DNA of 64,000 bases from an uncultured Collinsella sp. (lineage in GTDB: Bacteria > Actinomycetota > Coriobacteriia > Coriobacteriales > Coriobacteriaceae): NCBI GenBank assembly GCA_900545055.1, contig UQXP01000003.1:14976-78975 (forward strand), given 5' to 3'. A model generated the notes under the pieces. The model was not told the DNA's origin, searched no databases, and was given only the letters and a program-made list of their open reading frames with translations. The stretch's first letter is position 1. Every line of letters begins with the position of its first letter. This document shows, in pieces, positions 34,178 through 42,450 of this stretch. The position numbers and the translations under genes were made by a program.

Positions 34178-34224
34178 GGTGCCCGACCGGTTCGGCTCTG
34201 CCCATTGCACTCCCCCGACAAACA

Positions 34225-34266
34225 GGAACAGGCCCGCTGGCAGTTAGTTGCCAGCGGGCCTGTTCC
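34225..34266. repeat. Perfect 18-bp hairpin
   Basis: GGAACAGGCCCGCTGGCA (34225-34242), 6-nt loop GTTAGT, and its exact complement (34249-34266). No T-run follows, so it is not an obvious terminator. Confidence 0.7.
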
Positions 34267-34442
34267 CGAAGTACACCGTTGAATCGCACAGAGGGGAGGA
34301 ATGCGAATCAAACTCAACAGGGCAGGCTTTTTCATCGCCTATTGCCTGCTCCGTTGCTGAAACCAATATAGTTCACCGTGGTTTACTTTGCTGCATCAAT
34401 ATCGCCCGCCATAGCTTCTCCATAAGTTAGCCCCAGTAAACT

Positions 34443-34482
34443 AAACCACCACAAAGGGGACAGGCACCTTTGTGGTGGTTTT
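34443..34482. repeat. GGGACAGGCAC hairpin, copy 3
   Basis: AAACCACCACAAAGG (34443-34457) pairs with CCTTTGTGGTGGTTT (34467-34481). 17 nt from the stop codon of the alkyltransferase gene. Confidence 0.9.
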
Positions 34483-34498
34483 CGCCACGGCAGAGCCG

Positions 34499-34819
34499 CT
34501 AGAGCCCCACTGGCCAGCGACAGACGGCCAAGTCGACGTGCATGTCATCCTTAAACGCCACACCCTCCCCTAGCAAAAGCTCACGTTGAGCATCGGGACC
34601 GCCAAAAGCAAAACCCTCGCATATGTGCCCGTCGGCAAACACCACGCGGTGACAGGGAATCTCGCCGGGGCGAGGATTACTATGCAGGGCATACCCCACG
34701 TACCGCGCACTTCGTGGACGACCGGCAAGCAGAGCCACCTGACCATACGTGGCGACCATCCCCTCGGGGATTTGCTCGACCACCTCGTACACCCGCTCAA
34801 AAAAGCCCTCAGACGCCAT
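34499..34819 (-). CDS. Alkyltransferase-like / O6-alkylguanine-DNA alkyltransferase, short form
   Basis: A 106-residue protein equal to the C-terminal DNA-binding domain of O6-alkylguanine methyltransferases. The active-site Cys is kept (IPCHRVV), unlike true alkyltransferase-like proteins in which it is replaced by Trp or Ala. The N-terminal domain is absent. DNA-recognition helix around YGQVALLAGRPRSARYVGYAL. It repairs or flags alkylated guanine. Start 34819 has GGGAG upstream. Confidence 0.88.
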   Translation of the reverse strand: MASEGFFERVYEVVEQIPEGMVATYGQVALLAGRPRSARYVGYALHSNPRPGEIPCHRVVFADGHICEGFAFGGPDAQRELLLGEGVAFKDDMHVDLAVCRWPVGL

Positions 34820-34848
34820 TGCTCGCTCCCTTCCACCCGGAATAGCAT

Positions 34849-34888
34849 AAACCACCACAAAGGTGCCTGTCCCCTTTGTGGTGGTTTT
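34849..34888. repeat. GGGACAGGCAC hairpin, copy 4 (loop reversed)
   Basis: AAACCACCACAAAGG (34849-34863) and CCTTTGTGGTGGTTT (34873-34887) with loop TGCCTGTCC, i.e. the opposite orientation to copies 1-3. 11 nt from the DegV gene stop. Confidence 0.9.
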
Positions 34889-34898
34889 GGCAGGTGGG

Positions 34899-35753
34899 CT
34901 AGTTAACGGGCTGGAAGAAGGCCACGGCTACGGCGCCGGGGCCTACATGGGTGCCGATGGTGGCACCGATGGTGTGAACGGGCAGTTCGCCCTCGGTGTG
35001 GCCAGCCCACAGTGCCGCGCTGTCCTCGATATACTTCTTGAGCACCGCATCCGAAAGGCCCGTATAGCCGAGCGCCAGCGGCATGGAAAAGTCGATGCCG
35101 CCCGCTTTTTCGACCTTCTGGTTGAGCAGGTTGCGGCCGTTCTTGGAACCACGCGCCTTGCCCAGCTGCACGATCAGACCGTCCTCGGCAGCCACAACGG
35201 GCTTTACGTTGAGCAGCGTGCCCACGGCGCCGGCAGCAGCAGACAGGCGACCGCCGCGCACCAGGTACTCCAGCGTCTCGAGCAGACCAATAACCACCAC
35301 GCGGTCACGGACGGTCTCGACAGCCGCCGCGATCTGGGCCGCGCCCTGGCCCTCGTCCACTAGGCGCAGGGCATACTCGACCAGCACGCGCTCACCCAGG
35401 GTAACGTTATTGCTATCAACCACATACACGTCGCCGCCCGGCGCCTCGGCAAGTGCGGTACGGGCGCTCTGATTGGTCCCCGAAAGTTTGGCACCCACGG
35501 TAATAATCACCGCCTCGTCGCCGGCCTCACGTGCTTCGGCAATCGCCTGCGAAAACGCGTACGGGTTGACCTGGCCGGTCTTGGGCAGCTCGTCGCGCTC
35601 CACAAGCATCTCGTAAAAGCGCTGGTGATCGATGTCGACGCCATCCATATACACATCGGTGCCAAAGGTGACGGACAGCGGCAGAACACGCAGAGCGGGG
35701 TGCTCCGCCGGCGACATATCGCTGGCGGAATCGGTAATAATGCGGACGGACAT
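34899..35753 (-). CDS. DegV-family fatty acid-binding protein
   Basis: A 284-residue cytoplasmic protein with the DegV pattern: ITDSASDMS at the start, TGQVNPYAF, TVGAKLSGTNQSA, and the C-terminal HTIGATIGTHVGPGAVAVAFF. Family members bind fatty acyl groups and work with the FakA kinase in fatty-acid uptake; no fakA is near. AAAGGA precedes 35753. Confidence 0.93.
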   Translation of the reverse strand: MSVRIITDSASDMSPAEHPALRVLPLSVTFGTDVYMDGVDIDHQRFYEMLVERDELPKTGQVNPYAFSQAIAEAREAGDEAVIITVGAKLSGTNQSARTALAEAPGGDVYVVDSNNVTLGERVLVEYALRLVDEGQGAAQIAAAVETVRDRVVVIGLLETLEYLVRGGRLSAAAGAVGTLLNVKPVVAAEDGLIVQLGKARGSKNGRNLLNQKVEKAGGIDFSMPLALGYTGLSDAVLKKYIEDSAALWAGHTEGELPVHTIGATIGTHVGPGAVAVAFFQPVN

Positions 35754-35872
35754 AGCGAATCCTTTCTTGCGCAGGTCTCGCGCAGGGAATTTTGACAGCA
35801 ATGTCCCGGCACGGCGTACGCGCTCAAACGGGACGATGCAGTTCTTGGCTGAAAGCTAGCTCCAGCGCGGCT

Positions 35873-36322
35873 CTAGATCTCGCGCAAGGTGTTGAGAATC
35901 GTGCGCAGCGACGCATACATCTGCTCGCGCTGCTCCACACCCATAGCCTTACCGGTGGTATCGAGCACCTCGCGAATGATGCGGTCCGCCTCGCTCATGC
36001 TCTCGCCGCCTAGAGCGGTCAGGCGCACCGGAGCACGATACTTAACGGCGGCATCGCCCGAATCATCGACCTCAACGTAACCGCCCTCCTCCAGATGCGC
36101 GAGCGTGCGCGAGACGGCGGCACGGGTCACGCCTGCCATGCGAGCCAGGTCAGCACCAGTCAGGCCGTCCTTGCTGCGCTCAAGATAGTACAGGCACATA
36201 ACGTCGGAGCCCTTGAGGCCCAGCCTTGCGCCCTCGGATGTCTTAATGCGCTGGATCTCCTTGTAGAGCCCGCTGATCAGTCCGACAAAGTCCTCGAAAC
36301 GTGTCTCGTCGTTCTGCTGCAT
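35873..36322 (-). CDS. MarR-family transcription regulator
   Basis: A 149-residue winged-helix regulator: DVMCLYYLERSKDGLTGADLARMAGVTRAAVSRTLAHLEEGGYVE is the core (about 40-85), with flanking dimerisation helices. Located upstream of degV on the same strand, 119 bp away, so it might control it, but this is inference. AAAGGCGG precedes 36322. Confidence 0.88.
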   Translation of the reverse strand: MQQNDETRFEDFVGLISGLYKEIQRIKTSEGARLGLKGSDVMCLYYLERSKDGLTGADLARMAGVTRAAVSRTLAHLEEGGYVEVDDSGDAAVKYRAPVRLTALGGESMSEADRIIREVLDTTGKAMGVEQREQMYASLRTILNTLREI

Positions 36323-36426
36323 GGGAGACGACCGCCTTTCGCTTGCATAATGCTTACGGGTAAACATCTTAGTCGCATAAGCCGATACCCGTACCCAAAT
36401 ACCCCATTTGTTAACCCATCAACATA

Positions 36427-36467
36427 AAAACCACCACAAAGGGGATAGGAACCTTTGTGGTGGTTTT
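36427..36467. repeat. GGGACAGGCAC hairpin, copy 5 (variant loop)
   Basis: AAAACCACCACAAAGG (36427-36442) and CCTTTGTGGTGGTTTT (36452-36467); loop GGATAGGAA differs from the common GGACAGGCA. 29 nt from the B3/B4 gene stop. Confidence 0.88.
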
Positions 36468-36495
36468 GACCGGCGAACATGATCCGCAGGCGCCG

Positions 36496-37215
36496 CTACA
36501 GCTCCACGCAGGGATTGTCGCGAGTCACAAGCGTCTTAACGACAACCGTCGCTCCCAGATAGCGCTCGAGCAGCTCGGCTAAGCGATCGATCGCGGCCTG
36601 GCAATCCCCCATCCGCTCGGGCTCCACGCACTCAATCGCCAGGAACGCATCGGCCGAATCATCGGACAGCGCCGTTCGAACGCCGTCGCGCCAGTTCCAG
36701 CAGCGGCACACGGCGCCTGCATCGTCGATATAGGCGAGCTCGCCGGGCAGCGTCGGGTCATCCGCCTCCTCGCCAAGAGGCAGGAACGCATCGCCACCGT
36801 CGGTCACCTTCAAGCGAAGGTCACCCTCGATCGCATGCAAATCCTCGCCTCCCACGGGCAGCGCGTAGGTCAGCGACACCGTGTTGTAGATGTCCACCGC
36901 GGACGTAATGTGGCCCACCGGCTTGCCTTTGAGCACGCGTTTGAGCAGGTTCTCGATTGAGCAACGCGCGCCCTTTTTGGTCTTGAACAGACGGTACGCG
37001 TCACGCCATGCCTTGACCGGTGCGTTCTCGCTGATAGTATCGCTGGTCAGATGGCGCTCCGCGTCGATATTGGCGCGGTCAAGCAGCGCGGCAATCGCAT
37101 CCACGTCCTCCTGGGGTATCTGGGCCGCGGGCTTCATGCCCTTTACGACCACAACACCGACAGCCGCCTGCGGAAATAGCTCCCAAAACGAATCCTCGGC
37201 AACGAAACTCTTCAT
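36496..37215 (-). CDS. B3/B4 (PheT-like tRNA-binding domain) protein
   Basis: A 239-residue protein with the stand-alone B3/B4 fold of phenylalanyl-tRNA synthetase beta chain: AYRLFKTKKGARCSIENLLKRV, VGHITSAVDIYNTVSLTYALPVGGEDL, then FLPLGEE and CRCWNWRDG. Such proteins are thought to edit or bind aminoacyl-tRNA or act on amino acids; the substrate is unknown. Start 37215 has GGGAG upstream. A long hairpin lies 50 nt before the gene (37264-37320) and could attenuate it. Confidence 0.85.
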   Translation of the reverse strand: MKSFVAEDSFWELFPQAAVGVVVVKGMKPAAQIPQEDVDAIAALLDRANIDAERHLTSDTISENAPVKAWRDAYRLFKTKKGARCSIENLLKRVLKGKPVGHITSAVDIYNTVSLTYALPVGGEDLHAIEGDLRLKVTDGGDAFLPLGEEADDPTLPGELAYIDDAGAVCRCWNWRDGVRTALSDDSADAFLAIECVEPERMGDCQAAIDRLAELLERYLGATVVVKTLVTRDNPCVEL

Positions 37216-37260
37216 GTGCTCTCCCTTCATAGCATGCGCCCGAGCCCGGGTGCCTAAACA

Positions 37261-37320
37261 AAAAGCGCCCTTACGACGGCCACCTTCAAAGTCCTACGGT
37301 GCCGCCACAAGAGCGCTTAC
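37261..37320 (-). terminator. Long terminator-like hairpin upstream of the B3/B4 gene
   Basis: On the minus strand AAGCGCTCTTGTGGCGGC pairs over 18 bp (five wobble pairs) with GCCGTCGTAAGGGCGCTT, followed by TTTTTG. The inner loop has ACC...GGT. Confidence 0.6.
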
Positions 37321-37386
37321 GCTGCCCCCATCTGGAGAAGGGAGCGATATGTTAGGCGTATTGTAACCCGAGTCATCCGTGCGAGT

Positions 37387-37427
37387 AAAACCACCACAAA
37401 GGTGCCTGTCCCCTTTATGGTGGTTTT
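37387..37427. repeat. GGGACAGGCAC hairpin, copy 6 (loop reversed)
   Basis: AAAACCACCACAAAGG (37387-37402) and CCTTTATGGTGGTTTT (37412-37427) with loop TGCCTGTCC; one mismatch in the right arm. 16 nt from the pckA stop. Confidence 0.88.
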
Positions 37428-37442
37428 GGGTCTGAGGCGACG

Positions 37443-39113
37443 CTAGTGGCGAAGTCCCAGCAGGCCGTGGCCGCGATGACGGGCGTCGGCGTGCACCTGA
37501 GCGTGCGGACCGGCGGCCTTGACGGATTCGGGCAGGTGCGAGTACTTCTTCTCGAAGTTCTCCTCGAACATCACGGCCAAGTTGTGCGCGGCCTCGTCGT
37601 AGCGAGCGGTGCTCTGCCAATACTGGCGCGGCACCAGGATGCCGTCGGGTACGCCGTGGCACGTGGTGGGAATGTCGACGTTAAAGATGTCGTCGTGCAC
37701 GAACTCGCTGTCCTCGATGGTACCGTCGAGGGCGCGGGCCACCAGGGCGCGCGTGTAGGCAAGCTCGATGCGATGACCCACGCCGTAGCCGCCGCCGATC
37801 CAGCCGGTGTTGACCAGGTACACACGCGTGCGGCCGTCGGCGATGCGCTCACCGAGCATCTTGGCATAGACCATGGGGTCGAGCGGCATAAACGGCTCGC
37901 CAAACAGCGAAGAGAACGTGGGCGTGGGCTCGGTGACGCCGACCTCGGTGCCGGGGATCTTGGCCGTAAATCCCGTCACAAAGTGATACATGGCGGCGTC
38001 GGCCGTCAGGCGCGAGATGGGCGGCAGCACGCCAAAGGCATCGCAGGTCAGGAAGAGCACGACGCTTGGAGTGGTGCCCATGCCCTTGGTCCACGCGTTG
38101 GGAATGTGCTCCACAGGGTATGCCACGCGCGTGTTGTGCGTGATCGAGATGTCGTCGTAGTTGGGCTTGCGGTTCTCGTCGAGCACCACGTTTTCGCAGA
38201 TCGCGCCAAAGCGGACAGCGTTGAAGATCTCGGGCTCGTGGAACGCGTCCAGGCCCTCGCATTTGGCGTAGCAGCCACCTTCGATGTTGAAGATGCCCAT
38301 GTCGGACCAACCGTGCTCGTCGTCGCCGATCAGCAGGCGCGTGGGGTTGGCCGAAAGCGTGGTCTTGCCGGTGCCCGACAGGCCAAAGAACACCGCGGTC
38401 TCGTGCGTGACGGGATCCATACTGGCCGAGCAATGCATGGGCAGCACGTCGTCCTCGACGGGCAGCAGGTAATTCATGACGCTGAAGATGGACTTTTTGA
38501 TCTCGCCGGAGTAGCCGGTACCCGCGACCAAAATCACGCGCTCCTGGAAGTTGATGACCACGGCGGCGCTGGAGTTGAGGCCCTTGATGGCGGGATCGCA
38601 CTGGTAGCCCGGCGCGGCGAGCACACAGAAGTCCGGCTCGCCGGTGCGCGCGATTTCGCGGGCAAGCGGGCGGGCGAGCATCTGCTTAATGAAGAGTGCC
38701 TGGCTGGCGCGCTCGCAGGCGACGAGCAGTCGGCGCGTGTGGTTGCGGTCGGCGCCGGCCATGCCGCGGGTGACGAACACGTCGCGCTCGTTGAGGTAGT
38801 TGACGATACCGGCCTTGATGGTCTCGTAGCTCTCGATCGAAAGCGGTCGGTTGACGGCGCCCCAGGCGATCTTGTCGTGCACGTCGGGCGTGTCAACGAT
38901 AAAGCGGTCATTGGGGGAACGACCAGTGCGCTCCCCCGTCTCGATCACCAGCGCGCCGTTGGATGCCATGCGGCCTTCTTCGCGGCGGATAGCGTGCTCG
39001 ACGAGCTCCGCGGCGGGTAGATCGACCAGCAGACGGGGCTGATTCTCGGCGGGATCTTCGACCAGCGTAATACCAAAGTTGGACAAAACATCTGCAGGGG
39101 TAACACCAGGCAT
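37443..39113 (-). CDS. pckA: Phosphoenolpyruvate carboxykinase (ATP)
   Basis: A 556-residue ATP-dependent PEP carboxykinase interconverting oxaloacetate and PEP; in anaerobes it often fixes CO2 toward succinate. Kinase loop GLSGTGKTT at 244-252, metal-binding LIGDDEHGW just after, substrate loop GERTGRSPNDRF near 60. AAAGGAGG precedes 39113. The C-terminal tail after residue 540 is His/Arg-rich (HADARHRGHGLLGLRH) and longer than usual. A 16-bp CG-centred palindrome lies 75 bp upstream. Confidence 0.96.
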   Translation of the reverse strand: MPGVTPADVLSNFGITLVEDPAENQPRLLVDLPAAELVEHAIRREEGRMASNGALVIETGERTGRSPNDRFIVDTPDVHDKIAWGAVNRPLSIESYETIKAGIVNYLNERDVFVTRGMAGADRNHTRRLLVACERASQALFIKQMLARPLAREIARTGEPDFCVLAAPGYQCDPAIKGLNSSAAVVINFQERVILVAGTGYSGEIKKSIFSVMNYLLPVEDDVLPMHCSASMDPVTHETAVFFGLSGTGKTTLSANPTRLLIGDDEHGWSDMGIFNIEGGCYAKCEGLDAFHEPEIFNAVRFGAICENVVLDENRKPNYDDISITHNTRVAYPVEHIPNAWTKGMGTTPSVVLFLTCDAFGVLPPISRLTADAAMYHFVTGFTAKIPGTEVGVTEPTPTFSSLFGEPFMPLDPMVYAKMLGERIADGRTRVYLVNTGWIGGGYGVGHRIELAYTRALVARALDGTIEDSEFVHDDIFNVDIPTTCHGVPDGILVPRQYWQSTARYDEAAHNLAVMFEENFEKKYSHLPESVKAAGPHAQVHADARHRGHGLLGLRH

Positions 39114-39187
39114 GGGGCCTCCTTTAAAAACGCGACACGTGGACGAGGCGCGCACTTTACTCACGTAAAGCCCGTTGTACCCGATAT

Positions 39188-39203
39188 GCAAAAACGTTTT
39201 TGC
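39188..39203. promoter_or_regulatory. CG-centred palindrome upstream of pckA
   Basis: GCAAAAACGTTTTTGC is a perfect 16-bp palindrome of the form bound by LacI/CcpA-type repressors. The regulator is not in the window. Confidence 0.45.
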
Positions 39204-39254
39204 GGCAACGGCGAAGCGCCCGCCCAACGGTCAAAAATCGCACGCAAGCGGCCT

Positions 39255-39365
39255 AGTCGTTAGGGACACTCTTGAACAGGCAACAACCAAGGAGCGACCC
39301 CGGATGCCGGCACTTAGGGACGTTCCCAAAGTGCCGGCACATAAGGAACGTCCCCAAATGCCGTC
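39255..39365. repeat. Cluster of GGGAC/GCCGGCAC repeat units
   Basis: Three units: 39291-39313 (GGAGCGACCCCGGATGCCGG..), 39317-39340 (GGGACGTTCCCAAAGTGCCG..), and 39345-39365 (GGAACGTCCCCAAATGCCG..), with 3-4 nt spacers, preceded by AGGGACACTCTT. Confidence 0.75.
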
Positions 39366-39465
39366 TACTGAATGGCGCCGCCGAAATTATCGAACAACCT
39401 GTTCAAAAACACGAACGAACACCGTCGCGTCTATACTAGAGCGTAGCAATAGAAAGGACTCCGCT

Positions 39466-41040
39466 TTGAGCATCACGCCCATCGATAGCATTCGCCGCGC
39501 CATCGCCCGCCGCAATGGCGTCGCCGACCCCACCGTATCGGACGGGGCGCACGGGCAGGGCGGACGCATCGAGAACGGCCTGTTCCCCGCATCGCACACC
39601 GCCGAGGAGCTCGCACGAATCCAAGAGCTAAGCCAGCGTAACGCCGGCGGTCCCGACAGCAGCCAGGCCACACGCCGTCGCCGCGAGCGCGATCGCCAGC
39701 CCGGCCCCATCCACCGCATGGTCAATGCCTGGTGGAACCGCCTGCTCGGAGCCGTCTACGGCGGCGGCTTCTCCACGCAAGAAGCCGAGTACGAAGATCA
39801 CGCCACCCGTCGCGACTACCTTTGGAATACCCTGGGCACCGCCGTGTGGGGCATGGTGTTTCCGTTGCTCACCATCGTGTCCACACAGCTCGTGGGCGCC
39901 GAGGAGGCTGGCAAATTCTCCATCGCCTTTGTCACCGGCACGCTCATTATGATTGCGTGCAACTACGGCGTGCGCAATTTCCAGGTCTCGGACATCGACG
40001 AAAAGACGTCCTTTGCCTCTTACCAGCTCAACCGCTGGATCTGCGGAGCGCTCGCGCTGGCATGCGGCCTGGTATACAGCAGCGCCCGCGGCTACGATGC
40101 GCAGATGGCCACCATCGGCCTGGGCGTCTACCTGTATAAGGTGATCGACGGCATTGCCGACGTGTACGAGGGCCGCCTGCAGCAGGCCGACAAACTCTAC
40201 CTGGCCGGCATGAGCCAAACGCTACGATCCGTCGGCGTCATCACGGTCTTTAGCGTGGCACTGTTCCTCACGCGCAGCATGCCCATCGCCGCCATGGCCA
40301 TGGGTGTTACCGCGATCGCCTCGCTCGTGCTGGTCACCGCGCCGCTTGCTCTGCTCGAAACCGAAAAATCGCGCCGCGTGAGCCTGCGCGAGGTCGGTCA
40401 CCTGTTTATCCAGTGCGCCCCGCTTTTTGGCGCGCTGTTCCTGTTCAACCTCATCGAGAGCATGCCCAAGTTCGTGATGGAAGGCACGCTGGCCTACAAG
40501 TATCAGCTGTACTTTAATGCCCTGTTCTTTCCAGCGCAGGCCATTTTGTTGAGCATCGGATTTGTCTATAAACCGCAGCTTCTGCGTCTGTCGAGCATTT
40601 GGACGAATCCGCGCAAGCGTCGCCGCTTTGACCTGATTATTGTTGCCGTTATGGCACTGATCGTGGTCATCACCAGCGTGTGCGCCGCATTTATGGCAGG
40701 TCCCGGTATTCCCCTCATGAGCTTCATGTACGGCCTCAATTATGAGCGCTACCGCACGCTGGCACTGCTGATGGTTGTCGCCGGCGGCGTCACCGCGGCC
40801 ATCGACTTTATCTACGCCATCATCACGGTGCTGCGCCATGCCGGCGACGTCACCAAAATCTACCTGATCTGCTTCGCCGTAAGCGTAGTGCTGCCGGTGA
40901 TCCTGATCAACCTGCTGGGTCTGATGGGCGCCGTGGTGAGCTACCTAGCCATCATGGCCCTACTCCTGGTGCTGCTGATTATCGAATACGCCCACATCCG
41001 CCAACGCATCGAGCGCGACCGCAACCCGTACGGCGCCTAA
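39466..41040 (+). CDS. Polysaccharide flippase-like multi-spanning membrane protein
   Basis: About 524 residues, with roughly twelve membrane segments after a 100-residue polar N-terminus. It looks like the MOP/Wzx flippase superfamily: WNTLGTAVWGMVFPLLTIVSTQ as first helix, ending with VILINLLGLMGAVVSYLAIMALLLVLLIIEY. It probably moves a lipid-linked glycan. I chose the TTG at 39466 because AGAAAGGA lies 8 nt upstream and a TATACT box at 39432 argues against earlier starts. No glycosyltransferase genes adjoin it, which is unusual. Confidence 0.78.
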   Translation: MSITPIDSIRRAIARRNGVADPTVSDGAHGQGGRIENGLFPASHTAEELARIQELSQRNAGGPDSSQATRRRRERDRQPGPIHRMVNAWWNRLLGAVYGGGFSTQEAEYEDHATRRDYLWNTLGTAVWGMVFPLLTIVSTQLVGAEEAGKFSIAFVTGTLIMIACNYGVRNFQVSDIDEKTSFASYQLNRWICGALALACGLVYSSARGYDAQMATIGLGVYLYKVIDGIADVYEGRLQQADKLYLAGMSQTLRSVGVITVFSVALFLTRSMPIAAMAMGVTAIASLVLVTAPLALLETEKSRRVSLREVGHLFIQCAPLFGALFLFNLIESMPKFVMEGTLAYKYQLYFNALFFPAQAILLSIGFVYKPQLLRLSSIWTNPRKRRRFDLIIVAVMALIVVITSVCAAFMAGPGIPLMSFMYGLNYERYRTLALLMVVAGGVTAAIDFIYAIITVLRHAGDVTKIYLICFAVSVVLPVILINLLGLMGAVVSYLAIMALLLVLLIIEYAHIRQRIERDRNPYGA

Positions 41041-41120
41041 TTAGCTGCCCCGGTCACCGGAATTTGCGATGGAATCGCCCCGGCTGGGGTCTCGTTGAAG
41101 ACAATATGCATCACGTAAAA

Positions 41121-41243
41121 CTAAGTGAGTAGATTTTTACCGAATCCCTGACCACACCGACAGAGCACAAGTCTGTGGCCTGCGGTTTTATTGAGGCAAA
41201 TATGTTGGGTGCTCGGCATTTCCAAAAAAGTCTACTCACTTAG
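41121..41243. repeat. Inverted-repeat element B (123 bp)
   Basis: CTAAGTGAGTAGATTTTT (41121-41138) pairs with 41226-41243 over 18 bp with one T:G wobble; 87 nt between. It shares with element A the pieces ACCACACCGAC (starting exactly 12 nt inside the left arm in both) and CCTGCGGTTTTA (35 nt before the right arm; 34 in A), although the arms differ in sequence. Confidence 0.75.
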
Positions 41244-41271
41244 CCAGCGGGCAGCCAAATGATTATTTAAT

Positions 41272-41345
41272 CCCCGTCCCAGAGAAATCAATTAGCGGGC
41301 AGAAGGGCAAGAGTAGTCAAAAAAGCCCCGTCCCAAATTAGCTAC
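41272..41345. repeat. GGGACGGGGC repeats near the phosphoesterase stop
   Basis: CCCCGTCCC at 41272-41280 and AGTAGTCAAAAAAGCCCCG... at 41310-41345, reverse of the family at 30053-30221. Confidence 0.7.
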
Positions 41346-41357
41346 CACTTGCACCGA

Positions 41358-42197
41358 TTATTCGCCCGGGTTGATGTTCGCGTAGAACTCCGCCCCATCA
41401 TCGAGCCGCAGGATGCCCACGCGACCGAACTCGGAGCCGGTGGCGGCGGCGCAGTCGATGTCGATGCGATCGGGCACGCCGGCGGTATCCTCGCCACCCA
41501 GGCGCACAATCTGCCCGCGGCCCGACTCCTCATCGAGCCCCGCCAGGCCGCCAACCTCGCAATAGCGCCCAAGCGACACCGTGGGCGTGTGGCCGCTCAC
41601 CACGACCGGGCCCTCGCCCTCGGCAGAAAGCAGTCCCGTCGGCGCATCCCAATAGCCGTGACGAATCCACAGCAGGTCATCGGACGACTGCACGGCGAGC
41701 ATTTGCCGCAGCAGCTCGCTATCGGCATCGGCCGCTCCCCTGCCGTCACCGCAATCGACACCATGCTCAAGCAAAAACGCGCGCGCCGCCTCGGTCTGGA
41801 TGCCGGCATGCACCAGCAGGTACGGGCGCTCCTCGGTCTCGGCCACCGCGTAGAGCGGCAGCGCGGCCATCCATCGCACGAGCTCCTCGTATGCCTCAAA
41901 TTCCATGTCGTTGAGCTGCTCGCTCGTCGTCCAGCCACCGTTGATATCCCAGGTCTCGGCATCGAGCGGGTCCTGGCCAATGATGGCATCGAGCATGATC
42001 TGCTCGTGATTGCCCTTGAGCACGTGGGCGTTGGGCAGCGAGCGCACGAGCTTAATAACGCCGACCGGATCGGGCCCGCGATCGATCATGTCGCCCAGCA
42101 CGTACAGCGTGTCGTCGGACGTCAACGAGATCTTAGACAGGGCCTCGTCAAGCGCACGCACGTGCCCGTGAGCATCAGATGTCACATAGATCGCCAT
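41358..42197 (-). CDS. Metallophosphoesterase, Ser/Thr phosphatase-like
   Basis: A 279-residue protein with a calcineurin-like metal site: TSDAHGHVRAL, LGDMIDRGPDPVGV, LKGNHEQIML, and later VSGHTPTV. The pattern GDxxDRGPxS with GNHE is that of PrpA/ApaH-type phosphatases. Substrate (phosphoprotein or Ap4A) cannot be told. Start at 42197 within TCGCCATGG. Confidence 0.9.
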   Translation of the reverse strand: MAIYVTSDAHGHVRALDEALSKISLTSDDTLYVLGDMIDRGPDPVGVIKLVRSLPNAHVLKGNHEQIMLDAIIGQDPLDAETWDINGGWTTSEQLNDMEFEAYEELVRWMAALPLYAVAETEERPYLLVHAGIQTEAARAFLLEHGVDCGDGRGAADADSELLRQMLAVQSSDDLLWIRHGYWDAPTGLLSAEGEGPVVVSGHTPTVSLGRYCEVGGLAGLDEESGRGQIVRLGGEDTAGVPDRIDIDCAAATGSEFGRVGILRLDDGAEFYANINPGE

Positions 42198-42450
42198 GGT
42201 ACGCCTCTCCTTGCATTGCGGTCTAAGCCCGGCGCCGCAACTAAAACTTCAAGTTGAACTTAAACGTTACCCATTGTACTCCGTTGCAATAAAGCTGGAA
42301 AGGGTTTCCGAGCAGAGGCAAAGACGGCAGCCGTCTATGACGATATCGCGCACGCCCGCAATCCAACCCCATAAACCCACCATCTTTGGGTACAAATAAC
42401 CGCAGACAACTGACCGTGCCACGCCAACCACCCAGGAGCGGACACTATCC

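Larger units (their letters stand above)
34115..34498. other. Intergenic, 384 bp, hairpins only
   Basis: Between convergent trpS and the alkyltransferase gene. Contains the trpS terminator, a perfect 18-bp hairpin (34225-34266), an AT-richer stretch (34340-34440) and repeat hairpin copy 3. No gene seen. Confidence 0.6.
39114..39465. other. Intergenic, 352 bp, operator-like palindrome and repeats
   Basis: Divergent region between pckA and the flippase gene; holds the palindrome at 39188-39203 and the GGGAC/GCCGGCAC units at 39255-39365. The open frame continuing upstream from the flippase gene lacks a start with Shine-Dalgarno here. Confidence 0.6.
41041..41357. other. Intergenic, 317 bp, with inverted-repeat element B
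   Basis: Between convergent flippase and phosphoesterase genes. Holds element B (41121-41243) and two copies of the GGGACGGGGC repeat. No gene. Confidence 0.6.

Noticed and set aside
37261..37320. T-box riboswitch before the B3/B4 gene
   Set aside because: The leader is too short and lacks a specifier stem and a clear TGGNACCGCG antiterminator sequence.
41041..41100. Fluoride-riboswitch-like GCGATGGAATCGCC
   Set aside because: The remaining conserved elements are missing and it lies downstream of convergent genes, not before a transporter.
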